Positions 11,484-22,649 of a stretch of DNA of 64,000 bases are shown one piece after another. Each line of letters opens with the position of its first letter. Position 1 is the first letter of the stretch. Position numbers and translations under genes: made by a program. The notes below the pieces were generated by a model. It was given only the letters and a program-made list of their open reading frames with translations, was not told where the DNA came from and searched no databases. This DNA is from Zantedeschia hybrid cultivar (Eukaryota > Streptophyta > Magnoliopsida > Alismatales > Araceae), in the NCBI GenBank assembly GCA_030544215.1, contig JARZZO010000002.1, forward strand, positions 77,383,150 through 77,447,149, in the 5' to 3' direction.

Positions 11484-14400
11484 TTATTCTTTGCCTGAAC
11501 TACTGGACTCAATCCTAGCCTGCTGTATTCTATTGCGGAGTCGCTTCCGGTGATCATGGATTTTCATAAGTCCGTGGCCCAACACGACGGCAGAATATAT
11601 ACCATGTGTGATCATAGGAGCAAGAAGATTATCCGTCTGCAGTCATCCAAAAGGGAAACATTACTTGTGTTTCTATCATCAAATTATGATAAACAACACT
11701 GAAGTGATATGTAAGATTTTAGCTACCTGAATCCACTCGAAACCAAGGTAGAGTGCCAGTAGTCCTTCTAACAGAGGAGAGTAGATCTTCTTTAGTTGCC
11801 TCCTTTCATACCATGCTGCAAGGAAGAGACATTTGAATGGTTAACACAAACCCAGAGAGAGAGAGAGAGAGAAGCTACAACATTTCAATGATAGGACTTC
11901 TATGTAGAGGAAAGACCTTTCAGAGATCAAATGTTATATGGTCAAAAACAGTAATGCGTATTTTAAATTCAGTGTCAAATGCAAAGCTCTTTTTGATTTA
12001 TATAGTGAAGTCTGGGCCAAACCTGCAAACAGCTTTTTAAGGTCTTCGTGGCCAGTTTGAGACCTTGACACTGGAGCAACCACATATGTAGGATCTGCAA
12101 GAAAATGGAAACAATATTTTCGAGTAAAGCAGTACAGATATGGAATTGGCAAAATGAAGATATTTTTTCTAAATTGCTGTGTACCTTTTGGAGCAGTTGC
12201 AACATAATAGAGAGATCCTGTAAGAGCAGCAGTGGTTGCAGCTGCAAATGCTTGTGCAAATGGTACAAAGATGGGTAACATGCCAGTCTACAGCATAAAA
12301 ATAAATCAGATGAAACTGAAGAAAGTAACAGAGAATGAAATTTGGTGGGGCAAGAGTTTCATACCAGAGATGCAATTCCATGGGCATCCTTCATCAGGTC
12401 GGTGCCTCTTAAGAACATATCAGCCAATGATCCCTTTAAAATTCAAAGAAAACATGAAGTTAGGTGAATCACCATCTCTTCATTTTTTTTCTTCTAGTTT
12501 ATTCATTGGTGCAGGAATACCACCAAACTTCTGATTATAATTAAACAAGTTTCTTGGCATGCTATCATATTCTAGAACTTTCTGGCATCATTCCACATGA
12601 AAATTTTCCCGTCTTCTTTAACACAGGAGATTATGGATCATGGATCCCATATCTGTAAGAATAAACAGTATCATTTGTCTCTCACTAAGACTACAAGCCA
12701 GACTTTTTTAGTTGCCATTAAACAGCTCAGAACGCATATTTGAAATGAATTATATGACAAGCGTGTAAAGTTTAATAAGCCAAATAAAAAGTTTCAATAG
12801 TTGAGAGGACAAATGGACAATTTGTTTGGATGTTTCACAGCTTAAAAAATATGCGTCTGACAAGGAATCCTATTTCACTAGACTAATCTCAAAGCTAAAC
12901 GAGCTCAGTAAACATTATTCCCAGGAGTCCTAACCTGCACAGCAGCACGATAGAAGAGCTCTTCCCCCACAGAACTTGCTGAAATGATAAGCATAAACTG
13001 CAACACACCCATGTGATCAGTTCAACACAAGAACTTGCAACACCCAAAACCGAGAGAAAGCGGTAAGTCAAATGCTAAGCACCCACCTGCCATGGGGACA
13101 TCCCATAGAAGAAGCTCCGGAGCTCCTCATCCTCCACATCCCTGATGGCCCGAGCGTGTGGTGAGTACTTCACAACTTCATCCTGGAGAGATCAAATCAA
13201 TACTCATCAATCACAAGAGACTGTGTTCCAAAACCCATGAGAACTTTTTAGACTATGTTTTCACAATTGTGATCCAACAAGGCAAAGAACATGTACACAT
13301 ACATCTAGTATGAACAGCAGAGCCATGATGGGGGGCGATGCGTAGCCAAGGCCATCAACAATGGCCTTCAGAGACATGTGGAATCCACCCATGCAATCCA
13401 CCCCGGTCATGGAGCATATGAACTTGCCAGCCAGCGCCATCGCTCCATACACACCTGATAACATTTTAATTTCCAAAATCCAAATAGAAAGAAACGTATA
13501 AGAACAAGAGCAGGTAAAGCGAAATTTAACCGCTGAAGGAAGAACTATCAACAAATGGGTGTACTAGTCTACATGTGTTTCTAAGCAGGATCAAATACGC
13601 TGTGGATGTATCATGGCTAAAATGTGCTCTAATTTAATTCGGTCTGAATTTTTGAGTTTGACAGTCAACTTTCTCCAAAAATAAATGGGCATTAATCAAA
13701 TTATGAGTTTGTCTTAATGCACTGATAAATTTTGACCAAGTAATTATATTTTCCTTCCGTTCAAACTAAAAGTACTAAACACTTTTGTATTATACGTGAC
13801 GGGTGTCAAAGAAAATGTTTTTTTTTCTCTCTCTCAATATGGTATGACCTACAGAGAGTTTTATCCGAAATTTCGTGTAAGCATGAAAATTAGTATGCAA
13901 TATGCTTATTTAAGAAACTATCGACAGTATTAGCATAGCATATACACATGAAACCCTAATAGAGAATAAAAGTAGGGGAAAGCCAAAAAAAAAAAAAAAG
14001 GCAGAGAATTGTAGTCCCAAATCCAGGACACTTGCTTTCACAACAACAACAAAAAAAAAAACATGATTGCACGAAGTTACCATGTGAAGTGCCAAACAGA
14101 GAAATTTAAAAACTTTTGTTTTTCCCCGGCTCTGAAAGAGGAAAAGCTCAGATTAGAAGCCAATTGCAGTGCTCACCGATTCCGTAGCTGAGCCTGACGA
14201 CGGCTCCCAGCTTCTCCCAAACGGGATACTCGGCGTCCCCGCCGCCGAAGCTCTGATCTATGGCGGTGGTCGTCGAAGACGCTGCCGCGGCGGCGGACGG
14301 CGCCTCAACTGCCGGGCCGCCGAAGCCCCCGCCCCGCGTCCCCCCTGGGGGGATCCCGTCGATCCGCTCCCCGCTCCCGTCTGCCGAAGCCCTGGCGACC

Positions 14401-14591
14401 CTGACGGCCGAGGCGGCGCCGCTGTCAGGGCAGCCCCAGGTCCACCTCCTCCTGGGCCGCAGGCCCGAGGGGGACCTGAGGCCGAAGCTGCCGCTGGTGG
14501 AGCAGGAAGAGGAGGTGGACGCAGCGGGGGAGGAGGGGCTCAGCGAGACGAGGGAGAGGCTCCGAGCTGCCGAAGCGCAGCTCAGCTCCAT
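11484..14591 (-). CDS. BCM: BCM-type chloroplast CAAX/Abi-like membrane protein
   Basis: Homologue of Arabidopsis BCM1/BCM2, thylakoid proteins that balance chlorophyll synthesis and breakdown. Nine exons, all GT-AG: 14177-14591, 13303-13454, 13087-13182, 12935-12997, 12365-12433, 12185-12287, 12023-12094, 11727-11815, 11484-11636. They total 1212 bases and 403 residues. The first about 70 residues are Ser/Arg/Pro-rich and acid-poor, as in a plastid transit peptide. Several hydrophobic helices follow. The CAAX-protease/Abi motif EELFYR is at about 233-238, and the late His motif THGIYS includes His about 364, so the classic residues are kept. Exon 1 is much richer in GC than the others, as in monocot genes. 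BCM1 versus BCM2 orthology cannot be settled here. Its neighbour, the acetylornithine deacetylase gene, matches the Arabidopsis locus pair. Confidence 0.93.
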
Positions 14592-14805
14592 GACAAGCTG
14601 CTGCTGCTGCTAGTGCAGGAGGAAGAAGAGAGAAAGGGGGAGAGAGAAGGGGAGAGCTGCTAGCTTTGGCGGGTGGAGCTAGTGGTGGAGGAGGCCATGG
14701 CCTGCGCGTCGGGGCCCCATTCCTGTGGCAGCGAGGCCTCGCCACGTCGCGGCGGCCATTGGCATTTTGGCGCCTGTGTTGTGGTGGTGCCGTCTCTCTC
14801 TCTTC

Positions 14806-14846
<41 letters not shown>

Positions 14847-14866
14847 ACTCGCTTGGTATATATAAA
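14592..14866 (-). promoter_or_regulatory. BCM 5' leader and core promoter
   Basis: On the minus strand a TATA box (TTTATATATA, 14857-14866) stands about 265 bases before the ATG. It is followed by a pure GA/CT microsatellite (about 14793-14841) that would lie in the 5' leader, then a GC-rich purine-strand-biased leader. TATA plus a pyrimidine-patch/GA tract is a common plant core promoter layout. The transcription start is inferred, not seen. Confidence 0.5.
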
Positions 14867-14869
14867 CAC

Positions 14870-17689
14870 CTTATCTGCTGCTGGTAGCCTGGCTCCCGTC
14901 GTTCCGGTGTCAGAGCGTCCGGACGAAGGGACTGGGCGCGCCCGGTGCAGTGTACCGGCCCAATGGAGGGGGAACAATTTAACCCCCAGGGCATGATCAA
15001 ACAAGCGAATTATGCAACTGATAAAAGTGTGAGATATTAATACTTCTCTCTAATATATTCATTGGATACGATTTTTTACTTTTTAGATTTTTTTTTATTA
15101 TCCGGTCGCCCGTTACATTATACGGATGATTATGATATCTCAAGAGGGACCTTAAAGAAAAAAAAAAAATCCTTTTTTAACCCACTGCGATGACTGGACG
15201 TGCAACATGTACCGTTATTGCAGCACGGATTACTCTTTAGTGATATAAGAATTTGATTGATTTTGGTGGAGGTAAAAAAGTTTGGATGGATTCTAGTTGA
15301 GTTAGAGATATTTTATTTTTTTCATTAACAAAAAGATCAAATTATATGACTATATATTACAAGAATGTTGCTCCAGGGGTCCACTGGCCCCATCGCCAAT
15401 CTTGATCGACGGGAAGGACGGTATCAAACATTTTCTTGGACGATCCTGACCGTCCAGTCGCAAGAGTATCCGTGAGAGGGGCTTCGGGAACCATGGATAC
15501 TCTACGGTTTCTGATGGATCTTTCTTCATCATCGCAGCCGTCGATTTTCGTCCTCTTCCTCCCGATCGCGGCGCACGTTAGCCCGCTGGCCGCTCCGTGG
15601 GTTGGTGACCTGGCCGTTGCCGTTTTCGTCGCTGCAAATCGACCGTAGACCACTGTTAAGCGAGAAGGACCGTGGTGATTGGTCCACGTCTGTTTCGAGG
15701 TGTTAGTATAGCGAATGGGCTCATGACATGTGGAAATTGTAGATAATCCGGAAAGCTGACGTGGGAGGAACCGATCGTTAGGAGGACCCTCCCATAAGTC
15801 CACCGCACCCTAGATGATGTGGACGGGTCATCGCGGTGCTCGGAAAAGTCCGAGCCCATCGGATTCTGAATTTGGACGGATCCAGTTTCGGCCTGTCCGG
15901 GTGGTCCAATTCTTGGTGGGGTACGGACCTTTCCCCGTCGTCCACCACTGGAATCCGATAAAGAACAAAACAGCGGACCCCACCGTGGTGAGGGTTGAAT
16001 GCACGGGAACGGACGGTCCTGGGTTTCCGGGCTGGACCATAAAAATCTAGTCTCAGGCGCAGCCCACAGGAAGAGCTACCTCAAGAAAATATTTAAATTT
16101 TTTGTTTTGACAGTTTTAATTGATAATAATTTATTTAAAAGATCTCATTCGTAATAGTTTATAACAGAACTTATTAGACATGGTCTTATTGTTTCGGCCA
16201 AAACCCTTTTTGTTAACCCACAATTTTTAATTTGGTCATGGTGAAGTTTCCCTTTTTATTAGGGATTCTTTTGGAAGTGTAGTCCAAAACCCGAAATAAT
16301 AGTCTAAACAGGACCAACTTTTGGAAGAGTATTTTGCAAAGGAAAGTCATATCTGCAACATTCACCTGTAGTCCTCCATAGTCTATATTCAGGAAAGTCT
16401 AGAGCTCAACATATACCTAAAAAAAGTTAAAGTTTGTCAAGATATTTCAATCATTAAAATTCTTTCTTTACGAATTTTTAAGTGTCTTATTAAACTTGGG
16501 CATGAGTTTGATTTGAGCTCTAACAAAATGCTAAAGTTTGGCTCGACTCCAGCCAGTTGATCTTTAATTAGCCCAAGTCCAACTACATAAGGTTGAGCTC
16601 AAACAAAGATTTAACCTCGAGTAAGTCTAAGTGACTCAAGAAAATTTAATAATGTCTGTGCATCCAAAATATTTCCATTTGAAAATAAGAATGTATAATA
16701 GATTTTGTCAAACATCAACCTTTTAATTAATCAATGAAGAAAGAGAGATTTTGATAGCCAATCATTGAAATTTCAAAAATCTCTTAAAGATGAGTAGAGG
16801 TGAAAAGTGGATTTGAAATGTCATTTATCAAATTATTCATACTTTTTACTTAACCTTAAGAAGCCATGCATATTTTAGTCTATTCTTCACTTTTCAATCA
16901 TTGGAATCATTTTTATCTTTTAACAAATTATATTTTTTCAATGTTTGAATTTCCTCTCTCCTCTCACCCAATTGTTCTTATCTCTCTCCTCTTCTCTCTC
17001 TCTCTATATATATAGATTTCACTTTTTGAGAATAACCAAAGGAATATATGCCATTTGGAAACACCTTTTGAATTCCCATAATTGGAATTCAATCCATATG
17101 CATTCCGTTAGACATGAGTCCAAAAAATTCATCAAGCACAACAGATATTTATGCTGTTAGATAAATATTTGTATTGATTTAACTAGTTCATTAGACAAAT
17201 AAGCAAATTTCAATTAAGTTGAACTCAAAGTCCTCTGATTAAACGAGTTAACCCAAGTCCACTCAATCACAACTTGAAAGGAGACAAGGCTTTTATACAT
17301 TCGTTTATGTGAGGAACCAGAAATGATCCAACCATTTGAGCAATGCTAGTACGACAGAAAAGCTTCTCCAATTTTTTTATCTTGTTAAAGCGACAAGCTC
17401 AAGTTAAGAGTTTATTTATAAATTTACTGGCTGCAGTCAGTCTCACCTTTCATGTCCCAACTAATGAAGTACACCCACGTCAGGTGGGTAAATAAATTGA
17501 GAAACCTTTTGGGTCTAGATAGTATTACCCTAATCATCTATAATTAGATAAATAAGTGAAAATTAAATCCATCTCGAATGGAGACACACTGAAAATACAC
17601 AGAAGATGCGATCCAGATCATCTAGTTTGCAATTAAGTGGGACTTGGCTCATTGCAAATTAAGTTGATGATTGCTACGCGTGCATAGGC
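14870..17689. other. Intergenic DNA upstream of BCM
   Basis: No gene recognised. 15360-16060 is GC-richer with open frames on both strands (up to 148 codons) but no identifiable domain. 16080-17690 is AT-rich, with pyrimidine runs near 16960-17015. Confidence 0.5.
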
Positions 17690-18876
17690 GTGGTTTTCGT
17701 CACTGCTACCACACGAGGTCGACAAGACGACAACCATGCTATCTACAGAGGAGATCACGTTATCGGCTTCTCTTCATTGTTGGCAGGTACTTTTCATTAT
17801 TCTCTTCCAACTTGAGTTAGAAGAAGATTAATTTCCTGGAAAGTCAGAAGAAAAAAAAAAAAAAAACCATGTCCTGCTGGAAAGGCACCTAACCGGATTA
17901 TCTGCGCTTGCATGTACCTTTTTTTTCTTTCATTTATTAGTTAACTAGCTCTATGACCGTGCGATGTAGAGTAAAATTATTATCTAATTTGAATAAACAT
18001 GTTTAGTTTTGGCGAGAAAACATAAATTATATTTTAATAATTCTTTGTAAAGAGTGAATTTTGTTTTAGTAATTTTGCATAAAGAGATATTCATTCTCTT
18101 ATTGCCACACGTCCTAATTTTAACTTTGTTACAAAAACAGAAACCCTATTCTAATATTTATAATATAGATATCGATACCATACCTTATCTCCTCTCCACA
18201 CCCGTTCCTCTCTCATTCTTCCTTGGCATTCACTCTCTTTCTCTCTCATGCCCAACTATCCTTATATTGATAAGAATATTACTTACAGTACATGGTATAA
18301 ATGCAAGTTAGGAAGAAAAATGCCTACAGAAGTCCTCTTGGAAGTTGGGACAGAGCACATACTTTATAACACATCTAATGGGTCAGAGTTCCCTCAATCA
18401 CCCGATTGAGAGAACCTTCTCAGTCTTCACCATGCCTCGAGTGTATTCGAATTGTGCGAGTCCGTGTGCACGATAGTGGCAGATGCAACTTATAGGCAGT
18501 GAGTCCTGTGATTCTACTGAATTTTGTGAAATTTACAAAAGCCCACTAATCTTGGCCTATTAAAGTAACCGGCCGATTGATCCTAGCCCCCTAGATTGAT
18601 CCCACTAGTCCAGTGATTTCAACTTAATAGAGTGGCTACTAACCCATTTTCCAAAGTAATCCCACTGAACTAAAATTTTGACCCATTAAAATGACTTCAC
18701 TGACCCACTGACTCAGACTCAATAGAGTAACTTCACTGACCCACCGTCAAATGACCTACTGAATAAATTTTTTTCATCCGCCACTCTGTATGGTGGTCCC
18801 TCGGTCGGAGAAAAGAGGCAACTGCGACCCAATGTGAAAAGGCCACAGGACGACATGCATGCTTCTTAGGAGCCTC

Positions 18877-19194
18877 CGACTGAGGTTTCTCTCACGTTTC
18901 TTTCCCATCTATGTTCTCCAAGATGGTCTCGTTTCCTACTTAACTAGCAGTCTAGCACCAGCTCCTCATGTATGAATGGTATCTGAGTTTTGGAAGATAG
19001 TAGCACATCCGTAGGTTGTACGAGAAAATAACCTACGACTGAGGTTTCTCTCACGTTTCTTTCCCATCTATGTTCTCCAAGATGGTCTCGTTTCCTACGT
19101 AACTAGCAGTCTAGCACCAGCTCCTCATGTATGAATGGTATCTGAGTTTTGGAAGATAGTAGCACATCCGTAGGTTGTACGAGAAAATAACCTA
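18877..19194. repeat. 159-bp perfect-looking tandem duplication
   Basis: 18877-19035 and 19036-19194 both run from CGACTGAGGTTTCTCTCACG to GTACGAGAAAATAACCTA. They differ at only a few bases. The unit lies within the larger diverged duplication, so it arose later. Confidence 0.9.
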
Positions 19195-19259
19195 CGACTG
19201 CGTCATGCTAGAAAAATGGCTGTCGCTGGGAAGATTTGATTGCATGGGATGAGTCCCTA

Positions 19260-19560
19260 TCTCAAACACCACATGGCACAAGGCCCTTTGCGTGCTGCAT
19301 ACACAACCCCTACATTAAGGCTTTGCTCTTAAGGTCGATCTGTGCAGTGTGTACAGGCCCCCATCCGCGGAGTTTGCAAGCCCACACACGCGCGTAATGG
19401 ATCGCACGTAGCCCTTGCATGCAGGGTGTCAAGCAAACCCCACGTATGAGGCTCGCATATGCATACATATATAGAGATTGGGTCATATGAAACCTCTCAT
19501 GATGCACACTATGCATGGTCTGTTTGCAGGGCAGCTACAGGCCTCATGTGTAGGCCTAAG
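19260..19560. other. Motif-rich intergenic sequence resembling 26250-26560
   Basis: Contains imperfectly repeated words such as AGGCCTCATGTGTAGGCC, GCCCTTGC and TTTGCAAGCCCACAC. Similar words in similar order occur at 26250-26560, on the other side of the copia element. No gene recognised. Confidence 0.3.
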
Positions 19561-20463
19561 GATCGCCTTAGTACAATAAAAGAAAGAATTCTATTATCAT
19601 AAATACATGTCCCTCACACATGCCGATTGAGTCCGGATTACCCCTTCCAAGAAAAGGGAAGTTTCTAATCACTCTAGTTTGAGTTCGGATCGTCTCAGTA
19701 CAACATTAGACCGGACTCTAACAGTAATCAATCTCAAAATGTCATGTGTAAAGTAGGTTCGTCATTTAAGACACATCCCATCAAAATTGACAGCTTTTTT
19801 TTTGTTTCTAGTTCAACAGATTTTCAAATGCAGAACACTTAAGTATTATCAAGAACATAAGATTATAATTATAATTTAAAATATATCTTAATGTGCACTT
19901 AGATACAACTTAAACCACTGCACAAATATCACTGCTATATCGCACGAGGTCGACAATGAAGCTACAGAGAAGGTACCTGATCGGCTTCTCTTCATTGATC
20001 CGCACAATTTCCTTCCTCATTCTTCCTTGGCATTCACCATGGTCTCTCTCTCTCACACATACACGCTTGGGGTAGAGAAAGAGTTCATAAGTCGTCTAAC
20101 GTGAGTAGGCCATACAACAACAGGAATGCTTCTTAAGAACCGTTGACTGAGGTTTCGTCAACGTTTCTTCCATCTCAGCTGTTTTCCACGATGGTTTTGT
20201 TCCATACGTAATTAGCACCACCTCCAAATGTGTTAATGGTATCTGGGCTCTTTAAGAAGATGACAGAATCGATTTCTGTCTGTTGTACAGCTGGGGCCAT
20301 TTGATTGCATGGGGAGGAGTTCCTTGCTTGCTCGGGATAGAGGAGAAAATGATCTAACCATCTTAGGATTACCTATCGCTGGGTTCATTTGATTGCATGG
20401 GGATCAATGTTAACCCACACGTCCATGAACATGGCACAAGAATAGAGATCATTTATGTGTAGA

Positions 20464-20710
20464 TTTGGATTGAACTCAATCAGTAAAGAAAAGAAAATAA
20501 TTTAAAAAACCTCTTCATATTGTTGATGTATATACAGTAGGTTTAGCTTTAGATTTAGTATGTTCTAGATTTAGTATGTATATACAGTAGGTTTGGATTG
20601 AACTCAATCAGTAAAGAAAAGAAAATAATTTAAAAAACCTCTTCATATTGTTGATGTATATACAGTAGGTTTAGCTTTAGATTTAGTATGTTCTAGATTT
20701 AGTATGTGCA
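20464..20710. repeat. 128-bp tandem duplication across the flank and 5' LTR start
   Basis: Copy 1 (20464-20591) and copy 2 (from 20592) both contain GGATTGAACTCAATCAGTAA, then CTCTTCATAT, then the LTR start TGTTGATGTATATACAG. Thus about 60 bases of LTR plus its flank are repeated outside the element. The break lies in TATATACAGTAGG, a word also present in the LTR, so repeat-mediated slippage or unequal exchange is likely. Confidence 0.85.
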
Positions 20711-20832
20711 TATTGGTAAGCATGCTGGCTTCTTGTCCTATTCTTGCCCTATTATGGGATCTTGTACTTGTATATATCAAGGTTCAATACAATGGAGAAA
20801 CATACGCTTCCTTCAATTCACTATTCGTAATA
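20649..20832 (+). repeat. 5' LTR of the copia element
   Basis: Starts TGTTGATGTATATACAG and ends TTCGTAATA; the matching 3' LTR ends TAACA, so one transition has changed the terminal CA. It contains a TATATA-type core (TTGTATATATCAAGG) and is 184 bases long. Confidence 0.93.
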
Positions 20833-20845
20833 TGGTATCAGAGCC
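20833..20845 (+). promoter_or_regulatory. Primer binding site (initiator Met tRNA)
   Basis: TGGTATCAGAGCC follows the 5' LTR directly. It is the standard complement of the 3' end of plant initiator tRNA-Met used by copia elements. Confidence 0.95.
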
Positions 20846-21683
20846 GAACGTTTGCCTTCGGTTTTCTTAAGCCTGCCGTGCTGCTACCGTCCGCCGCCGT
20901 TCGTCTGTGCAGGGGTAGGTCTTCCAGCGCTGCTCCAGTCGCGGTTTTGGCAGGTGGCGTTTCCTGCCCAGTTCACGGCAGTCTGCTCCTCCCCGCAGCA
21001 GGTTTGGCCGGGGCCCCAGTTTCGGCCGGCGTCGTTTTCCGCCTGGATTCGCGGTAGTCCGCTCCTGCCCAGTTCGCAGGTCCTTCGCCCAGGTCGCGCC
21101 TGTGTTTCCTGCCCAGCTCGCAGTCTGCTCCGACCTGCAGCAGGCTCCTAGTCTGGTTCGCCCCGCTCGCGGATCCGGCATTCTGCTCCTCCCTGCAGCA
21201 GGCTCCTCCCCGCCCAGCTCGTGTGTCTGCCTTCCCCGCCGTGCCGCCACGAGCCGGCGCCGCCTCCCCTCTGCTGTTCGCCGGGGAGGTCTTCCAGCTG
21301 CGCCGCGGTTCCGGTAGGTGCCCAGTCCAGGTCTTAGCCGGCGCCCGTCTTCCCGCCGCAGCAGGTTCCAGTCCGGGCACGCTCTCAGACGGTGCTCCCC
21401 GGGGCCAGGTCCTCGCGCCGCAGCAGGTCTTCTGCCGCGTGACAGTCCCGCCGCTCGCCCCCAACCACAGCATGGTTGCAGCAGGCTCCGTAACCACAGC
21501 AGGTCCGTTCAGGTTCTGGCCGGGTAGGGTGGTTCCTGCTCGTCGTCTCTCGGGCCAGGCAGCTCCCAACGCAGCAGGAATCAAGGTTGTTCGAGGAGGG
21601 ATCCGGTCACCTCCTGCGAAGCCCCCCTGGTGGATCCGGTCACCAATCGCTGTTTAAGGTAGCGTTCACCTTATTTGTTTGCT
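20846..21683 (+). other. Long GC-rich leader of the copia element
   Basis: About 840 bases between primer site and gag, much richer in GC than the rest of the element. Degenerate recurring words include CTGCCCAGTTC, CCCGCAGCAGG and GGCAGCTCC. Open frames exist in several frames of both strands (up to 203 codons on the minus strand). I read them as a composition effect, because they show no domain. It is a candidate site for internal initiation or packaging signals (inference). Confidence 0.6.
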
Positions 21684-22649
21684 ATGGCTTTGTTAAGTTC
21701 TATTTCTGCATCGGATATTCTAAAAATGGATCTTCAATTAAAAGATGCCAATAATTATGTTGTATGGGCTGCTACTGTTCGATCTAATCTTCGTACTGTT
21801 AAGTTATGGGGATATGTTGATGGGACTATTCTGTATCCGACAGTTGAAATTGAGTCATCGGCAGAAAAAGGTACAACTGTTTCTTTTATTCAGATTTGGA
21901 AAGATAATGATGAGGTTGTCATGGGTTATATCTTTCGTTCGGTTGATCCTTCCATTCGTCTGGATCTTTTGGATTTTACTACTTCTCGAGCACAATGGAC
22001 TTATCTTGCCAGACGTTATATTCAGTCTAGTGGTGCTCGAGAGTATCAGCTTCGTAGTGAGCTTGACAGTATTCGTCAGGGTGAACAGTCAATTCAGGAG
22101 TTCTTCACTCGTCTTCGACGTATTTGGTCAGAATTAGATGTTATGCATATTTCTGGTCGTATTTCTACGTGTTCTTGCAGTCTTCAACGGGATCGACAGC
22201 ATCTCTATCACTTTCTGATGTGTCTTCGTCCTGAGTACGAGGCACTTCGTGCTCAGCTTCTACATCGATCCCCTCTGCCGAGTCTGGATGATGCTCTTAC
22301 TGAGCTTATTGCAGAAGAAACACGACTGCGAGCCCTGGGGACGTCTGGCATTCCATCTGAAACTGTTCTCGCTGCTGCATTGCGGTCTCGCTCATCGGAG
22401 TCTTCCAAATTTTCTCCGCTACTTGCCACTCCGACGCACTCACGTAGCATGGATTCTTCATCACACCTTGGTGACTCAGTTAGCACACCAGCGAATCTTT
22501 TCTGCAAATACTGTCGCAACCGTGGCCACACTATTGATCAATGTCGGAAGCTTCAGCGTCGTCAACGTCAGTCTCGCCCCACTGCTGCTGTGGCGGAGTC
22601 GCCTCCTTCCGTCCCGTCGCCTACAACTCCGTCTGGATTACCTTCTTAA
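21684..22649 (+). CDS. copia Gag
   Basis: 321 residues from the ATG at 21684. The N-terminal half has the usual copia Gag pattern (NNYVVW... LWGYVDGT ... FTTSRAQW), followed by a helix-rich part with GEQSIQEFFTRLRRIWSELD. The zinc knuckle CKYCRNRGHTIDQC (CX2CX4HX4C) sits near residues 275-288, then a Ser/Pro/Thr-rich tail. It ends at TAA 22647-22649. The frame continues open through the next 3.3 kb of pol, so this stop alone separates gag from pol. Confidence 0.9.
   Translation: MALLSSISASDILKMDLQLKDANNYVVWAATVRSNLRTVKLWGYVDGTILYPTVEIESSAEKGTTVSFIQIWKDNDEVVMGYIFRSVDPSIRLDLLDFTTSRAQWTYLARRYIQSSGAREYQLRSELDSIRQGEQSIQEFFTRLRRIWSELDVMHISGRISTCSCSLQRDRQHLYHFLMCLRPEYEALRAQLLHRSPLPSLDDALTELIAEETRLRALGTSGIPSETVLAAALRSRSSESSKFSPLLATPTHSRSMDSSSHLGDSVSTPANLFCKYCRNRGHTIDQCRKLQRRQRQSRPTAAVAESPPSVPSPTTPSGLPS

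Larger units (their letters stand above)
17690..20410. repeat. Diverged segmental duplication (two blocks)
   Basis: Several words recur in the same order in block A (17690-19260) and block B (19920-20410): CACGAGGTCGACAA then ATCGGCTTCTCTTCATTG; CTCATTCTTCCTTGGCATTCA; GCTTCTTA then ACTGAGGTTTC; and ATTTGATTGCATGGG. Block B is shorter and diverged. No gene recognised in either. Confidence 0.55.

Noticed and set aside
11484..14591. BCM gene as a general CAAX prenyl protease
   Set aside because: It has the CAAX/Abi motif, but length, N-terminal transit-like region and sequence fit the plastid BCM group better than ER prenyl proteases.
14169..14663. Plus-strand frames over BCM exon 1
   Set aside because: Shadows of the spliced minus-strand gene; the minus strand has splice sites and a conserved protein continuing for nine exons.
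20973..21584. 203-codon minus-strand frame in the copia leader
   Set aside because: It overlaps other long open frames in a GC-rich, repeat-containing stretch, has no domain, and is best explained by low stop-codon frequency.
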